This document shows positions 9,272 through 17,338 of a stretch of 19,048 nt of DNA, piece by piece. The translations under genes were made by a program, and so were the position numbers. The notes below the pieces were generated by a model that was given only the letters and a program-made list of their open reading frames with translations, was not told where the DNA came from and did not search any database. Positions within the stretch are counted from its first letter, which is position 1, and each line of letters starts with the position of its first letter. This DNA is from Anaerolineales bacterium (GTDB lineage: Bacteria; Chloroflexota; Anaerolineae; 4572-78; J111): positions 1 to 19,048 of the forward strand of contig JAAUSP010000077.1 in NCBI GenBank assembly GCA_012032575.1. Direction: 5' to 3'.

Positions 9272-9694
9272 CTAAACTGGTTTAATAGGATTTACGGGTT
9301 TTTGAATCGGACATTTCTCCACCGCTGCTTCAGCCAGGAGTTGTTCAACTCCTTGAAAAAATTGGGCAATTGAAAAGTGGGGCAGCAACACCAGGTTAGC
9401 TCCACGGGCCTGAGCCAGGGCTTGTTGTCTGGCGTTGCTAACCAGCACCAGATAGCGGGTGTCGGGCCAGGTGGTTTTCAGGCTGCATAAGTCGGTCAGC
9501 AGTTCATCGCCGATGAGATCGGCATCCAGTAAAACCAAATTGGGCGGTTGGCCGGCCTTCAACTGCAAGGCAGCCAACCCGGTATCGGCCTGGCCGGCCA
9601 GATACAATCCGGGGGTGGCCCGAACCAAGGCCCGCAGCCCCTCCTGCCTCCGGCCCGGTCTGGTGACAATTAACGTTGATAATGGCTCGATCAT
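9272..9694 (-). CDS. Stand-alone atypical (pseudo-)receiver domain protein
   Basis: A 140-residue single-domain protein with a CheY-like receiver fold. The pattern follows NarL-type receivers (hydrophobic TLIV strand, EGLRALV helix, NLVLLDADL, YLVLVSNA). D57 is in the phospho-acceptor position. The acidic pair that binds Mg2+ is replaced by T11-R12, and the conserved lysine is missing (LVLLPHFS where a K-P is expected). Phosphorylation by the usual route is therefore doubtful. The C-terminal tail (EKCPIQKPVNPIKPV) has no output domain. It is the first gene of the minus-strand run that continues into the cobalamin sensor, 112 bp on. It may be a phosphorylation-independent partner or phosphate sink. 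The ATG at 9694 is preferred, although no clear Shine-Dalgarno is seen. Confidence 0.75.
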   Translation of the reverse strand: MIEPLSTLIVTRPGRRQEGLRALVRATPGLYLAGQADTGLAALQLKAGQPPNLVLLDADLIGDELLTDLCSLKTTWPDTRYLVLVSNARQQALAQARGANLVLLPHFSIAQFFQGVEQLLAEAAVEKCPIQKPVNPIKPV

Positions 9695-9778
9695 GGTATT
9701 TTATCTGGTCCTGTTTTGGTGAATGAGTTGGCAAAATCGAGTGGAACAATGCCCTGTTGCTGACCTTATCTTACCACT

Positions 9779-9793
9779 TTTCCCAACGGGAAA
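9779..9793. promoter_or_regulatory. Palindrome TTTCCC-AAC-GGGAAA, possible operator
   Basis: A perfect 6-bp inverted repeat with a 3-bp centre lies in the 131-bp gap upstream of the receiver/cobalamin-sensor genes, about 85 bp from the ATG at 9694. No convincing -35/-10 pair could be placed beside it. An operator role is only a suggestion. Confidence 0.25.
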
Positions 9794-9825
9794 CATTGAC
9801 AAAATTGATACTCTTCTCTGGATAG

Positions 9826-9853
9826 AAAAAGACCACCCTGCGGTGGTCTTTTT
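9826..9853 (-). terminator. Rho-independent terminator after the LuxR-type regulator gene
   Basis: AAAAAGACCACC (9826-9837), loop CTGC, and GGTGGTCTTTTT (9842-9853) form a perfect 12-bp inverted repeat with A/T runs on the outside. It lies 39 bp beyond the minus-strand stop at 9893, ends the kinase/regulator operon and separates it from the cobalamin-sensor cluster. By symmetry it could act on both strands. Confidence 0.9.
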
Positions 9854-9892
9854 ACCTAATATCCGTGTGGTTGCTACGTATAAATGCGTACT

Positions 9893-10546
9893 TTAATCAT
9901 CCAGGCTGGCCAGCCCCTGGCGTAAAGCGTACAGGGCGGCCTGGGTGCGATTGGCCAGATGCAGTTTTTCCAGAATGTTGCTCACATGTTTGCCCACCGT
10001 CCGTTCGCTGATGGTCAACTTATGGGCAATCTCATCGTTGCTTAAGCCCTGAGCGATCAGGCGCAGCGTCTCAACTTCTCGTTCGGTCAGCGGCTCCTCC
10101 GTTTGCGGCAGCGACGAAGGCTGACTTAATTCACGAATCATCTTATACGCAATATTCGGGGCCAATGAAGGCTGCCCTTGATAGACGCTGCGGATAGCCT
10201 GGAGCAGCTCCTGCGGCGAAGAGTCTTTTAGCAGGTAGCCCAGCGCCCCGGCTTTGACTGCCGCAAAGACTCGTTCATCATCATCAAAGCTGGTCAATAC
10301 CAGGATGCGGACCTGGGGCACGACCTGTTTGAGTTTGGGGATGGCCTCCAGGCCGTTTAGCCGGGGCATAACCATATCCAGCAAGACCACATCCGGCTGG
10401 AAAGCTTCCCCCTGGCTGATCGCTTCGAGGCCGTTGGCTGCCTCACCCACCAGTTCCATGCCTGGGGTGCGGCTAATCAGCGTGCGCAAGCCTTCGCGAA
10501 CAACGGCGTGGTCATCAGCTATCAGGATACGGATTGTTTCACCCAT
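9893..10546 (-). CDS. NarL/FixJ (LuxR-family) DNA-binding response regulator
   Basis: A 217-residue response regulator. The receiver domain (residues 5-120) has the acidic pair D11-D12, phospho-acceptor D57 (VVLLDMVMP), the conserved T/S in LVLTSF and K in GYLLKDSSP. A linker leads to a C-terminal LuxR helix-turn-helix (PLTEREVETLRLIAQGLSN, SERTVGKHVSNILEKL). All key residues are present, so it should be phosphorylated and bind DNA as a dimer. Its ATG overlaps the kinase stop codon by 8 bp and is preceded by a strong GGAGGG (10551-10556), so kinase and regulator are translationally coupled and form a cognate pair. Target genes cannot be read from the sequence. Confidence 0.95.
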   Translation of the reverse strand: MGETIRILIADDHAVVREGLRTLISRTPGMELVGEAANGLEAISQGEAFQPDVVLLDMVMPRLNGLEAIPKLKQVVPQVRILVLTSFDDDERVFAAVKAGALGYLLKDSSPQELLQAIRSVYQGQPSLAPNIAYKMIRELSQPSSLPQTEEPLTEREVETLRLIAQGLSNDEIAHKLTISERTVGKHVSNILEKLHLANRTQAALYALRQGLASLDD

Positions 10547-13535
10547 CTAACCCTCCCTGATTAGGCCCTGGCTGTGCTGGTGCTGGCACTGTAGCAATCA
10601 CTCGTGTGCCGGCTTCGGGCGTGGAGCGAAGCTCCAGGGTTCCTCCCAGGGGGGCGATCCTCTCAGCCATACTGGCCAACCCAACCCCTTCGTGAGCGCC
10701 GGAAGCATCCGGATCAAACCCAATCCCATTATCGGCTATCTCCAAAACTACCTGCTCACCCTCAAGCTGCAAAGAAACCGTAATGGCGGTAGCGGCGGCA
10801 TGTTTGAGCGCATTGTTAAGCGCCTCTTGCGCTATTCGGTAGAGCGCCGTTTCAACGGGGGATGACAGACGGGGTAGCTCATCGGCCACCAGCCGGGCTG
10901 TTATCTGGGCACGCCCTTCTACGGTGCTGAGGCGGCGATGCAAAGCCCCAACCAGCCCCTCCTGTTCCAGGTCAAGCGGCCGCAGTTCGTATACTAACAG
11001 GCGCATTTCCTTGAGGGCTTGCTGAGCCATCTCGCCGATCCGGCTGAAATTGTACTGGATGGCTTCCCACTCCTCACCTTCGATCATAGTCAGGCCGGCA
11101 GCCGCCAGCAGATTTAAACTATACAGCGATTGGGTGACAGAGTCATGCAGTTCGCGGGCCAGACGTTCTCTTTCATGTAAAATTGCGGTTTGTTCAGCTT
11201 GTTGGCGCAGCCGGGCATTTTCAACTGTCACCCCCACCTGGTCGGCAATCGAGGCCAGCAGGGCCAGGTCATCCAGGGTAAATTGCTGATCTGCCGCTCC
11301 GATGACACTCAATACGCCCAGCGCGTGCCCGCCGACGCGCATCGGCGCACCGATATAGGTGTCGCCGGGCTGCCGCCAGGCTGTGCCCACCGAGCGTGGA
11401 TCGGTAGTGGTATCTGATATTAATAAAGGTTCTTCCTGGTTCAATACCCAGCCAACCAAATCGCCATTCAGCGGCAGGCTGGCAAGCTGAGCTGTTGTTT
11501 CCGGCAAGGCTCCAGCCGAAGCGACCAGGTTGAGCCGCTGCCCCGTCTCATCCAGGAGATGAATAAAGGTTTGGCGGCTGCCGGTCATCGTCGCCAGAAC
11601 CCGTTTCAGGGTTTCGTCCAGCAGCGTCTCTACATCTAAAATTTTGCTGGCCACCGCCGAAATCTCGTAGAGAGCCGTCAATTCGCGGGTCCGGTCGGCC
11701 ACATACTGCTCCAAATCCTCATTGAGCTGGCGAATGACCGCTTCGGCTTCTTTGCGGCTGGTAATATCGCTGACCAGGCCATAAACCAGCGTGGTTTGGT
11801 CTTCCACTTCAATCTTGGCACTGTCGCGAACCCAGATCACCCGGCCATCGGCCCGGACCATGCGATACTCAATTTCACTGTCTTGCCCCCGGGCCAAATA
11901 AGCCACCTGGGTTGCGGCTAAGGCTCGATCATCGGGATGGATCACCTGGGTTGACCAGAATTCCCAATCAGCCTCAAATTTTTCAGCAGGATAGCCGGTT
12001 AAGGCTTCCAGGTGAGGCGACATATAACGGTTACGCCGCTGCCCATCCGGCATAAACTCGCTTACATAAATGTGATCGCTGATTGAAGCAATGACATGCC
12101 GGAAGCGCTCTTCGCCGGCCCGCAGAGCGGCTTCAGCCAGTTTGCGCTCGGTAATGTCCTGGAGGGTACCAAAGATGCGGGTGGGGACGCCGTTTTCATC
12201 CCGATCTAACTGGGCCTGATCGTGGACCCAGCGGACCTCGCCATCGGGCCGGATGATCCGGTACTCGATATCAAACGGCAGCCCGGCCTCCTCATTAATC
12301 CGTCGGCCCAGTTCAGAAACACGTTCACGATCATCGGGGTGGATCAGCGAAGCGATCAAGGCAAATGAGGGTTTCTGGTTGGAGCAGCCAATGATCCGGT
12401 ACAGTTCTTCCGACCAGATGGACGTGTTGCCGGGGCTATAATCCACCGAATAACTGCCGATATGAGCAATGGCCTGGGCGCGGGCCAGCTCCCGCTGGCT
12501 TTCGTGCCGGGCGGCCTCAGCCAGCTTGCGGTCGGTAATATCCTGCACGGCCCCATCCAGGTGAACAACCCGGCCAGTTTCGTCCAGCACTGGCTGGCTG
12601 TAATCGCGCAGCCAGCGGATTTGGCCGTCTTTGGTTACAATGCGATATTCGGCCACGGCGGGCCGGCCAGCCACATTCTCCTTTTGCAGCGAATAGGTCA
12701 GCGGTAGATCATCGGGATGGATGATTTTGACCCAGTTAGAGCCGGTAATGGCGGGGTCGGCGGGATAGCCGGTAATCCGGGTAAAGGCATCGGTAATCCA
12801 ATCGAATTCGTAACTGCCGTCCGGTTTGACCTTCATGCCATAAGCATAATCCCAAACCAATTCGGAGATGCGGCGTAAACGCACTTCGCTGACCTGTAAC
12901 GTCTGTTCGGCGCGTTTGCGGTCGGTAATATCACGGATAACCGACAGCATAGCGGTGCGCCGGCCATTTTTGGTGATAAAATCTATCCGGCTCTCCACAA
13001 TCCGTTCCGTGCCATCGGCCCGTTGCACGGTGGTCTCATAGGTCGGTCCAACCGGCTGACTGTTGAAAATAACCCGGTACTGCGCTTCAGCCGACGCCCG
13101 ATATTCCGGCGGGAAAATAATAGCAAAGCTGTGTCCAATGACTGCTTCGGGGGGATAACCGTAAAGGGCATAATAAGCGGGGTTGGCCGCCAGCACCAGG
13201 CCGTCGGCGTCGGACAGAGCCATAGCGTCGGCGGCAATTTCCCACACCGCTTGAAAGCGGCTTTCACTTTCAAGCAAGGCTTCGGCCAGCGGGCTGCGAG
13301 CGGTCAAGCCCGGCAGCCGGTTGAAGCGGAGATGCAGCGGGTGTAAGATCAGGAGGCTGCCCAGGCCCCAGGCCAGGGCCAGCCCCAAAACCGCCGCCAC
13401 CCCCAGCCCGGCCCAATACAGTGGCGAGCCTTGTTCCAGGCTAATCAGAAGGATTAGCCCTAACGCCGGCAGCAGAGCCAGCAAGACCAGTAACAGTAAC
13501 CGCAGTCGCAAACCGGAAAAGAAGGTCTCTTTCAT
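10539..13535 (-). CDS. Multi-PAS, GAF-containing HisKA_3 sensor histidine kinase (NarX/DegS type)
   Basis: A 998-residue kinase. Two membrane segments near the N-terminus (about 10-65) leave almost no periplasmic loop, so sensing is probably cytoplasmic. Four PAS domains follow at roughly 85-215, 220-345, 350-470 and 475-600; the last three end in PAC-type DIT-R/E-K motifs and contain IIHPDD/LIHPDD-like segments. A GAF domain lies at about 620-770. The HisKA_3 dimerisation motif ERERLARELHDSVTQSL carries H797, and a short HATPase domain (EALNNALKHA, IADNGIGFD, GVGLASMAER) ends the protein. This class pairs with LuxR-type regulators, and one is encoded next, overlapping by 8 bp. The ATG at 13535 has no strong Shine-Dalgarno but fits the promoter at 13576-13604. 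The ligands of the PAS and GAF domains are unknown. Confidence 0.95.
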   Translation of the reverse strand: MKETFFSGLRLRLLLLVLLALLPALGLILLISLEQGSPLYWAGLGVAAVLGLALAWGLGSLLILHPLHLRFNRLPGLTARSPLAEALLESESRFQAVWEIAADAMALSDADGLVLAANPAYYALYGYPPEAVIGHSFAIIFPPEYRASAEAQYRVIFNSQPVGPTYETTVQRADGTERIVESRIDFITKNGRRTAMLSVIRDITDRKRAEQTLQVSEVRLRRISELVWDYAYGMKVKPDGSYEFDWITDAFTRITGYPADPAITGSNWVKIIHPDDLPLTYSLQKENVAGRPAVAEYRIVTKDGQIRWLRDYSQPVLDETGRVVHLDGAVQDITDRKLAEAARHESQRELARAQAIAHIGSYSVDYSPGNTSIWSEELYRIIGCSNQKPSFALIASLIHPDDRERVSELGRRINEEAGLPFDIEYRIIRPDGEVRWVHDQAQLDRDENGVPTRIFGTLQDITERKLAEAALRAGEERFRHVIASISDHIYVSEFMPDGQRRNRYMSPHLEALTGYPAEKFEADWEFWSTQVIHPDDRALAATQVAYLARGQDSEIEYRMVRADGRVIWVRDSAKIEVEDQTTLVYGLVSDITSRKEAEAVIRQLNEDLEQYVADRTRELTALYEISAVASKILDVETLLDETLKRVLATMTGSRQTFIHLLDETGQRLNLVASAGALPETTAQLASLPLNGDLVGWVLNQEEPLLISDTTTDPRSVGTAWRQPGDTYIGAPMRVGGHALGVLSVIGAADQQFTLDDLALLASIADQVGVTVENARLRQQAEQTAILHERERLARELHDSVTQSLYSLNLLAAAGLTMIEGEEWEAIQYNFSRIGEMAQQALKEMRLLVYELRPLDLEQEGLVGALHRRLSTVEGRAQITARLVADELPRLSSPVETALYRIAQEALNNALKHAAATAITVSLQLEGEQVVLEIADNGIGFDPDASGAHEGVGLASMAERIAPLGGTLELRSTPEAGTRVIATVPAPAQPGPNQGGLDG

Positions 13536-13575
13536 GCGCGGACGAGCCGGGTAGTCTAAAATGGTGAATAATTCT

Positions 13576-13604
13576 AGTGTAATGGGGGTGCATCACAATG
13601 TCAA
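13576..13604 (-). promoter_or_regulatory. Predicted promoter of the kinase/regulator operon
   Basis: On the minus strand a perfect TTGACA (13599-13604) is followed by a 17-bp spacer and TACACT (13576-13581; four of six bases match TATAAT). Transcription would start near 13569 and leave a leader of about 34 bases before the kinase ATG at 13535. Confidence 0.6.
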
Positions 13605-13624
13605 GCAACCCTTTCTTAAAAATC

Positions 13625-13648
13625 TTTGCGCCTTTGCGTCTTGGCGCG
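13625..13648. repeat. Degenerate octamer tandem (TTTGCGYC)3
   Basis: Three consecutive octamers, TTTGCGCC, TTTGCGTC and TTGGCGCG, lie between the two minus-strand genes, followed by an AGAAATTTTG tail. Similar 'CTTTGCGxCTTTGCGxC' strings occur between genes in many unrelated bacteria and are often mistranslated as short proteins. It is not part of a gene here. Confidence 0.5.
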
Positions 13649-13690
13649 AGAAATTTTGTTGGCGTGGCATTCGGCTTGTCCGGGGCAGAA

Positions 13691-14818
13691 TCAGGCAAAC
13701 GCCCGCTGGATTAATGGTGTTTTGGTTAGCACCAGGGCGCTGAAGGCCCAGGACAGGAGCAAGCCCAGCCCAATCACCAGCGGCGCTTTGACCAACAACG
13801 GCAGCGCCACCGGCACAAACAGATAGGCCAACGGATACAGAATCAACGGATGAATAAAGTATATCCCGTAAGAACTGACGGCCAGGGCGCTCCAGAAGGG
13901 GCTGGGCCGGTTGACTTTTTGCTGAAAGAGGGCCGCTCCCGCCAGCAGGGCCGACAGACAGACGGTATTAAAGAGCGCCGCATAGCCAATCTGAATGAGC
14001 AGGGTCGGTTGGGGCGAAGCGGGCATGACAACTATGCGGTAGGCCAGGTAGAGCAGGCTGGATAGAATCATTAAGCCGGCCCAGGGCAGCAGCCGGGGCC
14101 GGTAGCCGCCTTCGCCGAACCAGCCATGCAGATAGGCGTACAGGCCCAGGATAAAATAGCCCACGTACAGCGGCACGCGCAGCGGCTGGAAAACCAGGAT
14201 GTACCAGCGGGTATACCAGGTATCGGCCATCGGAAAAAGCTGGTTCATCAGGAACATGCCCAGGGTCATCAAGGCCCAGAAACCGAGGAAGAGTCTCCAC
14301 GAGGGCTGGCTCAGATGGCGCCGGGCTGCCTGCAATGTGCTGCTCAAGCTGTAAACCAGGCTCAACAGCAGAAAAAAGAACAGCAGGATGCCCAGAAACC
14401 AATAGACTGACTGCTGGTAGCCTTCGCCCCAATACTCGCCGGCCCAGAATTGGAACAGGGTGATGGGGACGGCCCGCGTGTAGTAGATCAGATAGGCGGT
14501 CGGCGGGGCCAGCAACAGCGCCCCGACCAGCCAGGGCGCGCCGATGCGGATGAATTTGTCTTGGAGGAATGAGCCGGGGCCGCGCTTGTTCAGCGAAGGT
14601 AAGGCAAAATAGCCGGCCACAAAGAACATTACCAGCATGATCGGGATGTCAATCAGCAGGACCAGCAGGGTAAAAAAGAGGCTGTTTTGAGGGTCAAGCA
14701 CGTACCACCATTCGGGAGCATAGGCCATGTAGCTCATCGAACCATGCAGCACCACCACCAACAGGATGACAAAGGCGCGCAGGTTGTCCAGAAAATAGAT
14801 GCGGCTAGGGGAATTCAT
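13691..14818 (-). CDS. Acyltransferase 3 family integral membrane protein
   Basis: A 375-residue polytopic membrane protein with about ten hydrophobic segments, of the family that acylates sugars of envelope glycans or small molecules (OafA/OpgC-like). The N-terminal signature YFLDNLRAFVILLVVVLHG holds the conserved Arg and His of the active-site region. FFVAGYFALPSLNKRG follows the second membrane region, and a late SSYGIYFIHPLILYP matches the family's conserved histidine segment. The second ATG (14818) is chosen over the one at 14830 because GGAG stands six bases before it. It is a single-gene unit with its own upstream control region. The acyl acceptor cannot be inferred. Confidence 0.9.
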   Translation of the reverse strand: MNSPSRIYFLDNLRAFVILLVVVLHGSMSYMAYAPEWWYVLDPQNSLFFTLLVLLIDIPIMLVMFFVAGYFALPSLNKRGPGSFLQDKFIRIGAPWLVGALLLAPPTAYLIYYTRAVPITLFQFWAGEYWGEGYQQSVYWFLGILLFFFLLLSLVYSLSSTLQAARRHLSQPSWRLFLGFWALMTLGMFLMNQLFPMADTWYTRWYILVFQPLRVPLYVGYFILGLYAYLHGWFGEGGYRPRLLPWAGLMILSSLLYLAYRIVVMPASPQPTLLIQIGYAALFNTVCLSALLAGAALFQQKVNRPSPFWSALAVSSYGIYFIHPLILYPLAYLFVPVALPLLVKAPLVIGLGLLLSWAFSALVLTKTPLIQRAFA

Positions 14819-14851
14819 AGGGGTCTCCATTGATAAGATTACAGCCGCATT

Positions 14852-14895
14852 ATTATAATCCCATTCAGTTATAAACGCTAGTGAAATGTATCACA
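14852..14895 (-). promoter_or_regulatory. Acyltransferase promoter: TATAAT with CRP/FNR-like palindrome near -42
   Basis: On the minus strand TATAAT occupies 14852-14857 but no good -35 box is present. Instead GTGA-AATGTA-TCACA (14881-14895) matches the GTGA-N6-TCAC core of CRP/FNR-family sites. Its centre, between 14887 and 14888, is about 42 bases upstream of a start site near 14845-14846. That is the place an activator occupies at class II promoters. The site type is known; its use here is inference. Confidence 0.45.
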
Positions 14896-14905
14896 ATATC
14901 CTTTT

Positions 14906-15163
14906 TTAATCGAGGGGAGCCGTGACCAGGCCATCGCCCATGTCGAGCGGGTCGGCCTGGGCCTGGCGGCTGAGATCGGCCCGACCTCGTAACTGCGCCG
15001 CCAGCGCGGATCCACCTGCCCGCTGCGCTGGAGCTGCCGCTCGGCCCACACGACCGCCGAACGTCGCCGCATCTGAGGATGCCTCACTCCTCGAATTTGG
15101 CGCGTAATTACCGGTACGGTTTCCACATAGGGCACAATATCTAGGGTAAACTTAAATTCGATT
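14906..15163 (-). pseudogene. Unrecognised coding relic with a frameshift
   Basis: On the minus strand an open frame enters after a TGA near 15165 with FTLDIVPYVETVPVITRQI and runs to VWAERQLQRSGQVDP. It then continues plausibly in another frame as LAAQLRGRADLSRQ and DPLDMGDGLVTAPLD, ending at TAA 14906-14908. One missing C near 15010 (CGCGCTGG for CGCGCCTGG) would join the two. Amino-acid composition and the clean ending suggest the C-terminus of a decayed gene, but I do not recognise the family and no start codon or Shine-Dalgarno is evident. It fills much of the otherwise gene-free stretch 14896-15206. Chance open frames in GC-rich DNA remain possible. Confidence 0.3.
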
Positions 15164-15206
15164 CACAAGATGTAGTAGCTTGAACGGAGGGCCGCCCCCG
15201 GCGAAT

Positions 15207-15235
15207 TTGAGAAACTGTACCCTTTATGGTATAAT
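15207..15235 (+). promoter_or_regulatory. gyrB promoter
   Basis: TTGAGA (15207-15212), a 17-bp spacer and a perfect TATAAT (15230-15235), with TGG directly before the -10 (extended -10). Transcription would start near 15242 and produce a leader of about 140 bases before the gyrB ATG. Confidence 0.75.
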
Positions 15236-15265
15236 ATAGTGTCACATTGTACTGCTCACCCGCTC

Positions 15266-15321
15266 AAGGCTAAGGCTGAGGCTAAGGGGGCAAGATTAAT
15301 CTTAGCCTCAGCCTTAGCCTT
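15266..15321. repeat. Perfect 21-bp inverted repeat of TTAGCC-type hexamers in the gyrB leader
   Basis: The left arm (15266-15286) is made of GGCTAA/GGCTGA hexamers. The right arm (15301-15321) is its exact reverse complement, and the loop is 14 bases. A further TAGCCT copy follows at 15321-15326, and the loop edge holds a small palindrome AAGATTAATCTT (15292-15303). It lies between the promoter and the start codon of gyrB and ends 62 bp before the ATG. There is no T-tract after the right arm (TAGCCTTTGATAG), so it is not a standard terminator. It would form a long RNA hairpin, or a cruciform in supercoiled DNA. Confidence 0.85.
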
Positions 15322-15383
15322 AGCCTTTGATAGTGCTACCGCTGAGTAGTTATATTTTAGAAGAAGTGAGGCATTACATTTTC

Positions 15384-17318
15384 ATGGCTACACCAGGCTC
15401 GCACCAATATACCGCTGAAAGTATTACCGTTCTTGAAGGGCTGGAGGCCGTTCGCCGCCGGCCCGGCATGTATGTGGGCGGCACCGACATCAAAGCGCTG
15501 CATCACCTGGTTTATGAGGTGGTGGATAACTCGATTGACGAGGCGCTGGCCGGCTTTTGCACCCACATCCGGGTGCTTATTCACCCCGATAGCAGTGTGT
15601 CGGTGATTGATAACGGACGCGGGATCCCGGTGGCCGAGCATCCGCAAAAGAAAATTTCGTCGCTGCAACTGGTGATGACCACCCTGCATGCCGGCGGCAA
15701 GTTTGACCGCGACAGCTACAAGGTTTCCGGTGGGCTGCACGGCGTGGGCGTGTCGGCGGTGAACGCCCTGAGCGAATGGCTGGTGGCCGAAGTGACCCGC
15801 GATGGGGCTGTCTGGCAGCAGCGCTATGAGCGGGGCGTGCCGCAGGGGCCGGTGAAGCAGGTATCTACCCTGCCGCCGGAACGCGCCGGCGAAAGCGGCA
15901 CCAAAATTACTTTCCGCTTTGATGAAGAGATTTTTAAAGAGGTAGACGGCTTCCAGTGGAATACCTTGCTGGTCCGCTTCCGCGAGATGGCTTTTGTGAC
16001 CAAAGGCATCCGCATTTCTTTTAGCGACGAGCGCGAAGGCCAGGAGCGTAATTACACCTTCTATTTTGAGGGCGGCGTGACCTCGTTTGTGCGCTACCTC
16101 AACCGCAACCGTGAAGGGCTGCACGAGCCGGTCTATGTGGAAAAAGAGGTGGACCATATCGGGGTCGAGGTGTCCATTCAATATACCGACGCCTACACCG
16201 AAAGCGTCTATGCCTTTGCTAACACCATCCTGACCCCCGACGGCGGCACTCACCTGACCGGCCTGCGCGGGGCGCTGACCCGGACCATCAACGATTACGC
16301 CCGCAAAAACAGCCTGCTCAAAGATAACGACAGCAACTTTTCGGGCGAGGATACCCGCGAGGGCCTGACCGCGATTGTCTCGATCAAGCACCCCGACCCC
16401 CAATTCGAGAGCCAGACCAAGGTCAAGCTGATGAACGCCGAGGTCAAAACGCTGGTCGAATCGGTGGTGGGTGAGCGCTTCTCGGCCTTTCTGGAGGAGA
16501 ACCCGCGCCAGGCCCGGGCAATTATCGAAAAATGTCTGACATCTTTCCGCGCCCGCGATGCGGCTAAAAAAGCGCGTGATCTGGTGCTGCGCAAGAGCGC
16601 CCTGGAAAGCAGCACCCTGCCCGGCAAATTGGCCGACTGCTCCAACCGCGACTCGGAAAACTCCGAGTTGTACATTGTCGAAGGTGACAGCGCCGGTGGC
16701 AGCGCCAAGCAGGGGCGTGACCGCCGCTTTCAGGCTATCTTACCCCTGCGCGGTAAAATTCTGAACACCGAGCGCGCCCGGCTGGATAAAATCCTGGGCA
16801 ACAACGAGGTCAAAGCGTTGATTACGGCCCTGGGCACCGGCGTGGGCGCGGACTTTAACCTGGAAGGGCTGCGTTATGGCCGGGTCATCATCATGACCGA
16901 CGCCGACGTGGACGGGGCGCATATCCGCACCTTATTACTGACCTTCTTTTTCCGTTATATGACCCAGTTGATCGAGCAAGGGCACCTCTTTATCGCCCAG
17001 CCGCCGCTGTACCAGATCAAGCACAAAAAAGAGGTCGTCTACGTTTACAGCGACGACGAGAAAGACACCTATATCAAAAAGCTCAACGGCGACACCGGCT
17101 CGGTCAATTTGCAGCGCTACAAGGGTCTGGGCGAGATGAACCCGCAGCAGTTGTGGGACACCACCATGAACCCCGAAGTCCGCACCATCCTGCAAGTCAC
17201 CGTCGAAGACGCCGCCGCCGCCGACAAAACCTTCGATATGCTGATGGGGGCGGCTGTGCCGCCGCGTAAAAAGTTCATCCAGACCCATGCGAAGCAGGTG
17301 CGGAATTTGGATGTGTAG
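15384..17318 (+). CDS. gyrB: DNA gyrase subunit B
   Basis: A 644-residue ATPase subunit of type IIA topoisomerase, which with GyrA introduces negative supercoils. The N-terminal GHKL ATPase domain has [18 protein letters not shown] and the [15 protein letters not shown] loop. A transducer domain follows. The TOPRIM domain carries [36 protein letters not shown] and [15 protein letters not shown], and the C-terminal [15 protein letters not shown] and [11 protein letters not shown] endings are typical. It is full length and free of frameshifts. The start [20 protein letters not shown] at 15384 fits GyrB alignments; an in-frame TTG at 15327 would add 19 atypical residues. The Shine-Dalgarno is weak (GAGG, 13 bases upstream). 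ParE is less likely, given the length and [10 protein letters not shown] context, though the families are close. Confidence 0.97.
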   Translation: MATPGSHQYTAESITVLEGLEAVRRRPGMYVGGTDIKALHHLVYEVVDNSIDEALAGFCTHIRVLIHPDSSVSVIDNGRGIPVAEHPQKKISSLQLVMTTLHAGGKFDRDSYKVSGGLHGVGVSAVNALSEWLVAEVTRDGAVWQQRYERGVPQGPVKQVSTLPPERAGESGTKITFRFDEEIFKEVDGFQWNTLLVRFREMAFVTKGIRISFSDEREGQERNYTFYFEGGVTSFVRYLNRNREGLHEPVYVEKEVDHIGVEVSIQYTDAYTESVYAFANTILTPDGGTHLTGLRGALTRTINDYARKNSLLKDNDSNFSGEDTREGLTAIVSIKHPDPQFESQTKVKLMNAEVKTLVESVVGERFSAFLEENPRQARAIIEKCLTSFRARDAAKKARDLVLRKSALESSTLPGKLADCSNRDSENSELYIVEGDSAGGSAKQGRDRRFQAILPLRGKILNTERARLDKILGNNEVKALITALGTGVGADFNLEGLRYGRVIIMTDADVDGAHIRTLLLTFFFRYMTQLIEQGHLFIAQPPLYQIKHKKEVVYVYSDDEKDTYIKKLNGDTGSVNLQRYKGLGEMNPQQLWDTTMNPEVRTILQVTVEDAAAADKTFDMLMGAAVPPRKKFIQTHAKQVRNLDV

Positions 17319-17338
17319 ATGTAGGGGGTACAAAGCAA

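Noticed and set aside
10539..13535. Four PAS domains as a possible recent internal tandem duplication
   Set aside because: The PAS units differ strongly in sequence and share only family motifs, so no recent duplication is visible.
13441..13698. 85-codon minus-strand frame containing APRRKGAKIFKK
   Set aside because: It overlaps the kinase start in another frame and is the typical translation of the TTTGCGYC intergenic repeat rather than a protein.
14922..15107. 61-codon plus-strand frame upstream of gyrB
   Set aside because: Arg/Ala/Pro-rich translation typical of antisense GC-rich DNA; no Shine-Dalgarno and no family resemblance.
15266..15321. Inverted repeat in the gyrB leader as an intrinsic terminator
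   Set aside because: There is no T-run after the right arm, and it would block expression of an essential gene from its own promoter.
15357..16403. 348-codon minus-strand open frame
   Set aside because: It lies wholly opposite gyrB, a well-conserved gene, and its product is low-complexity with no known motif.
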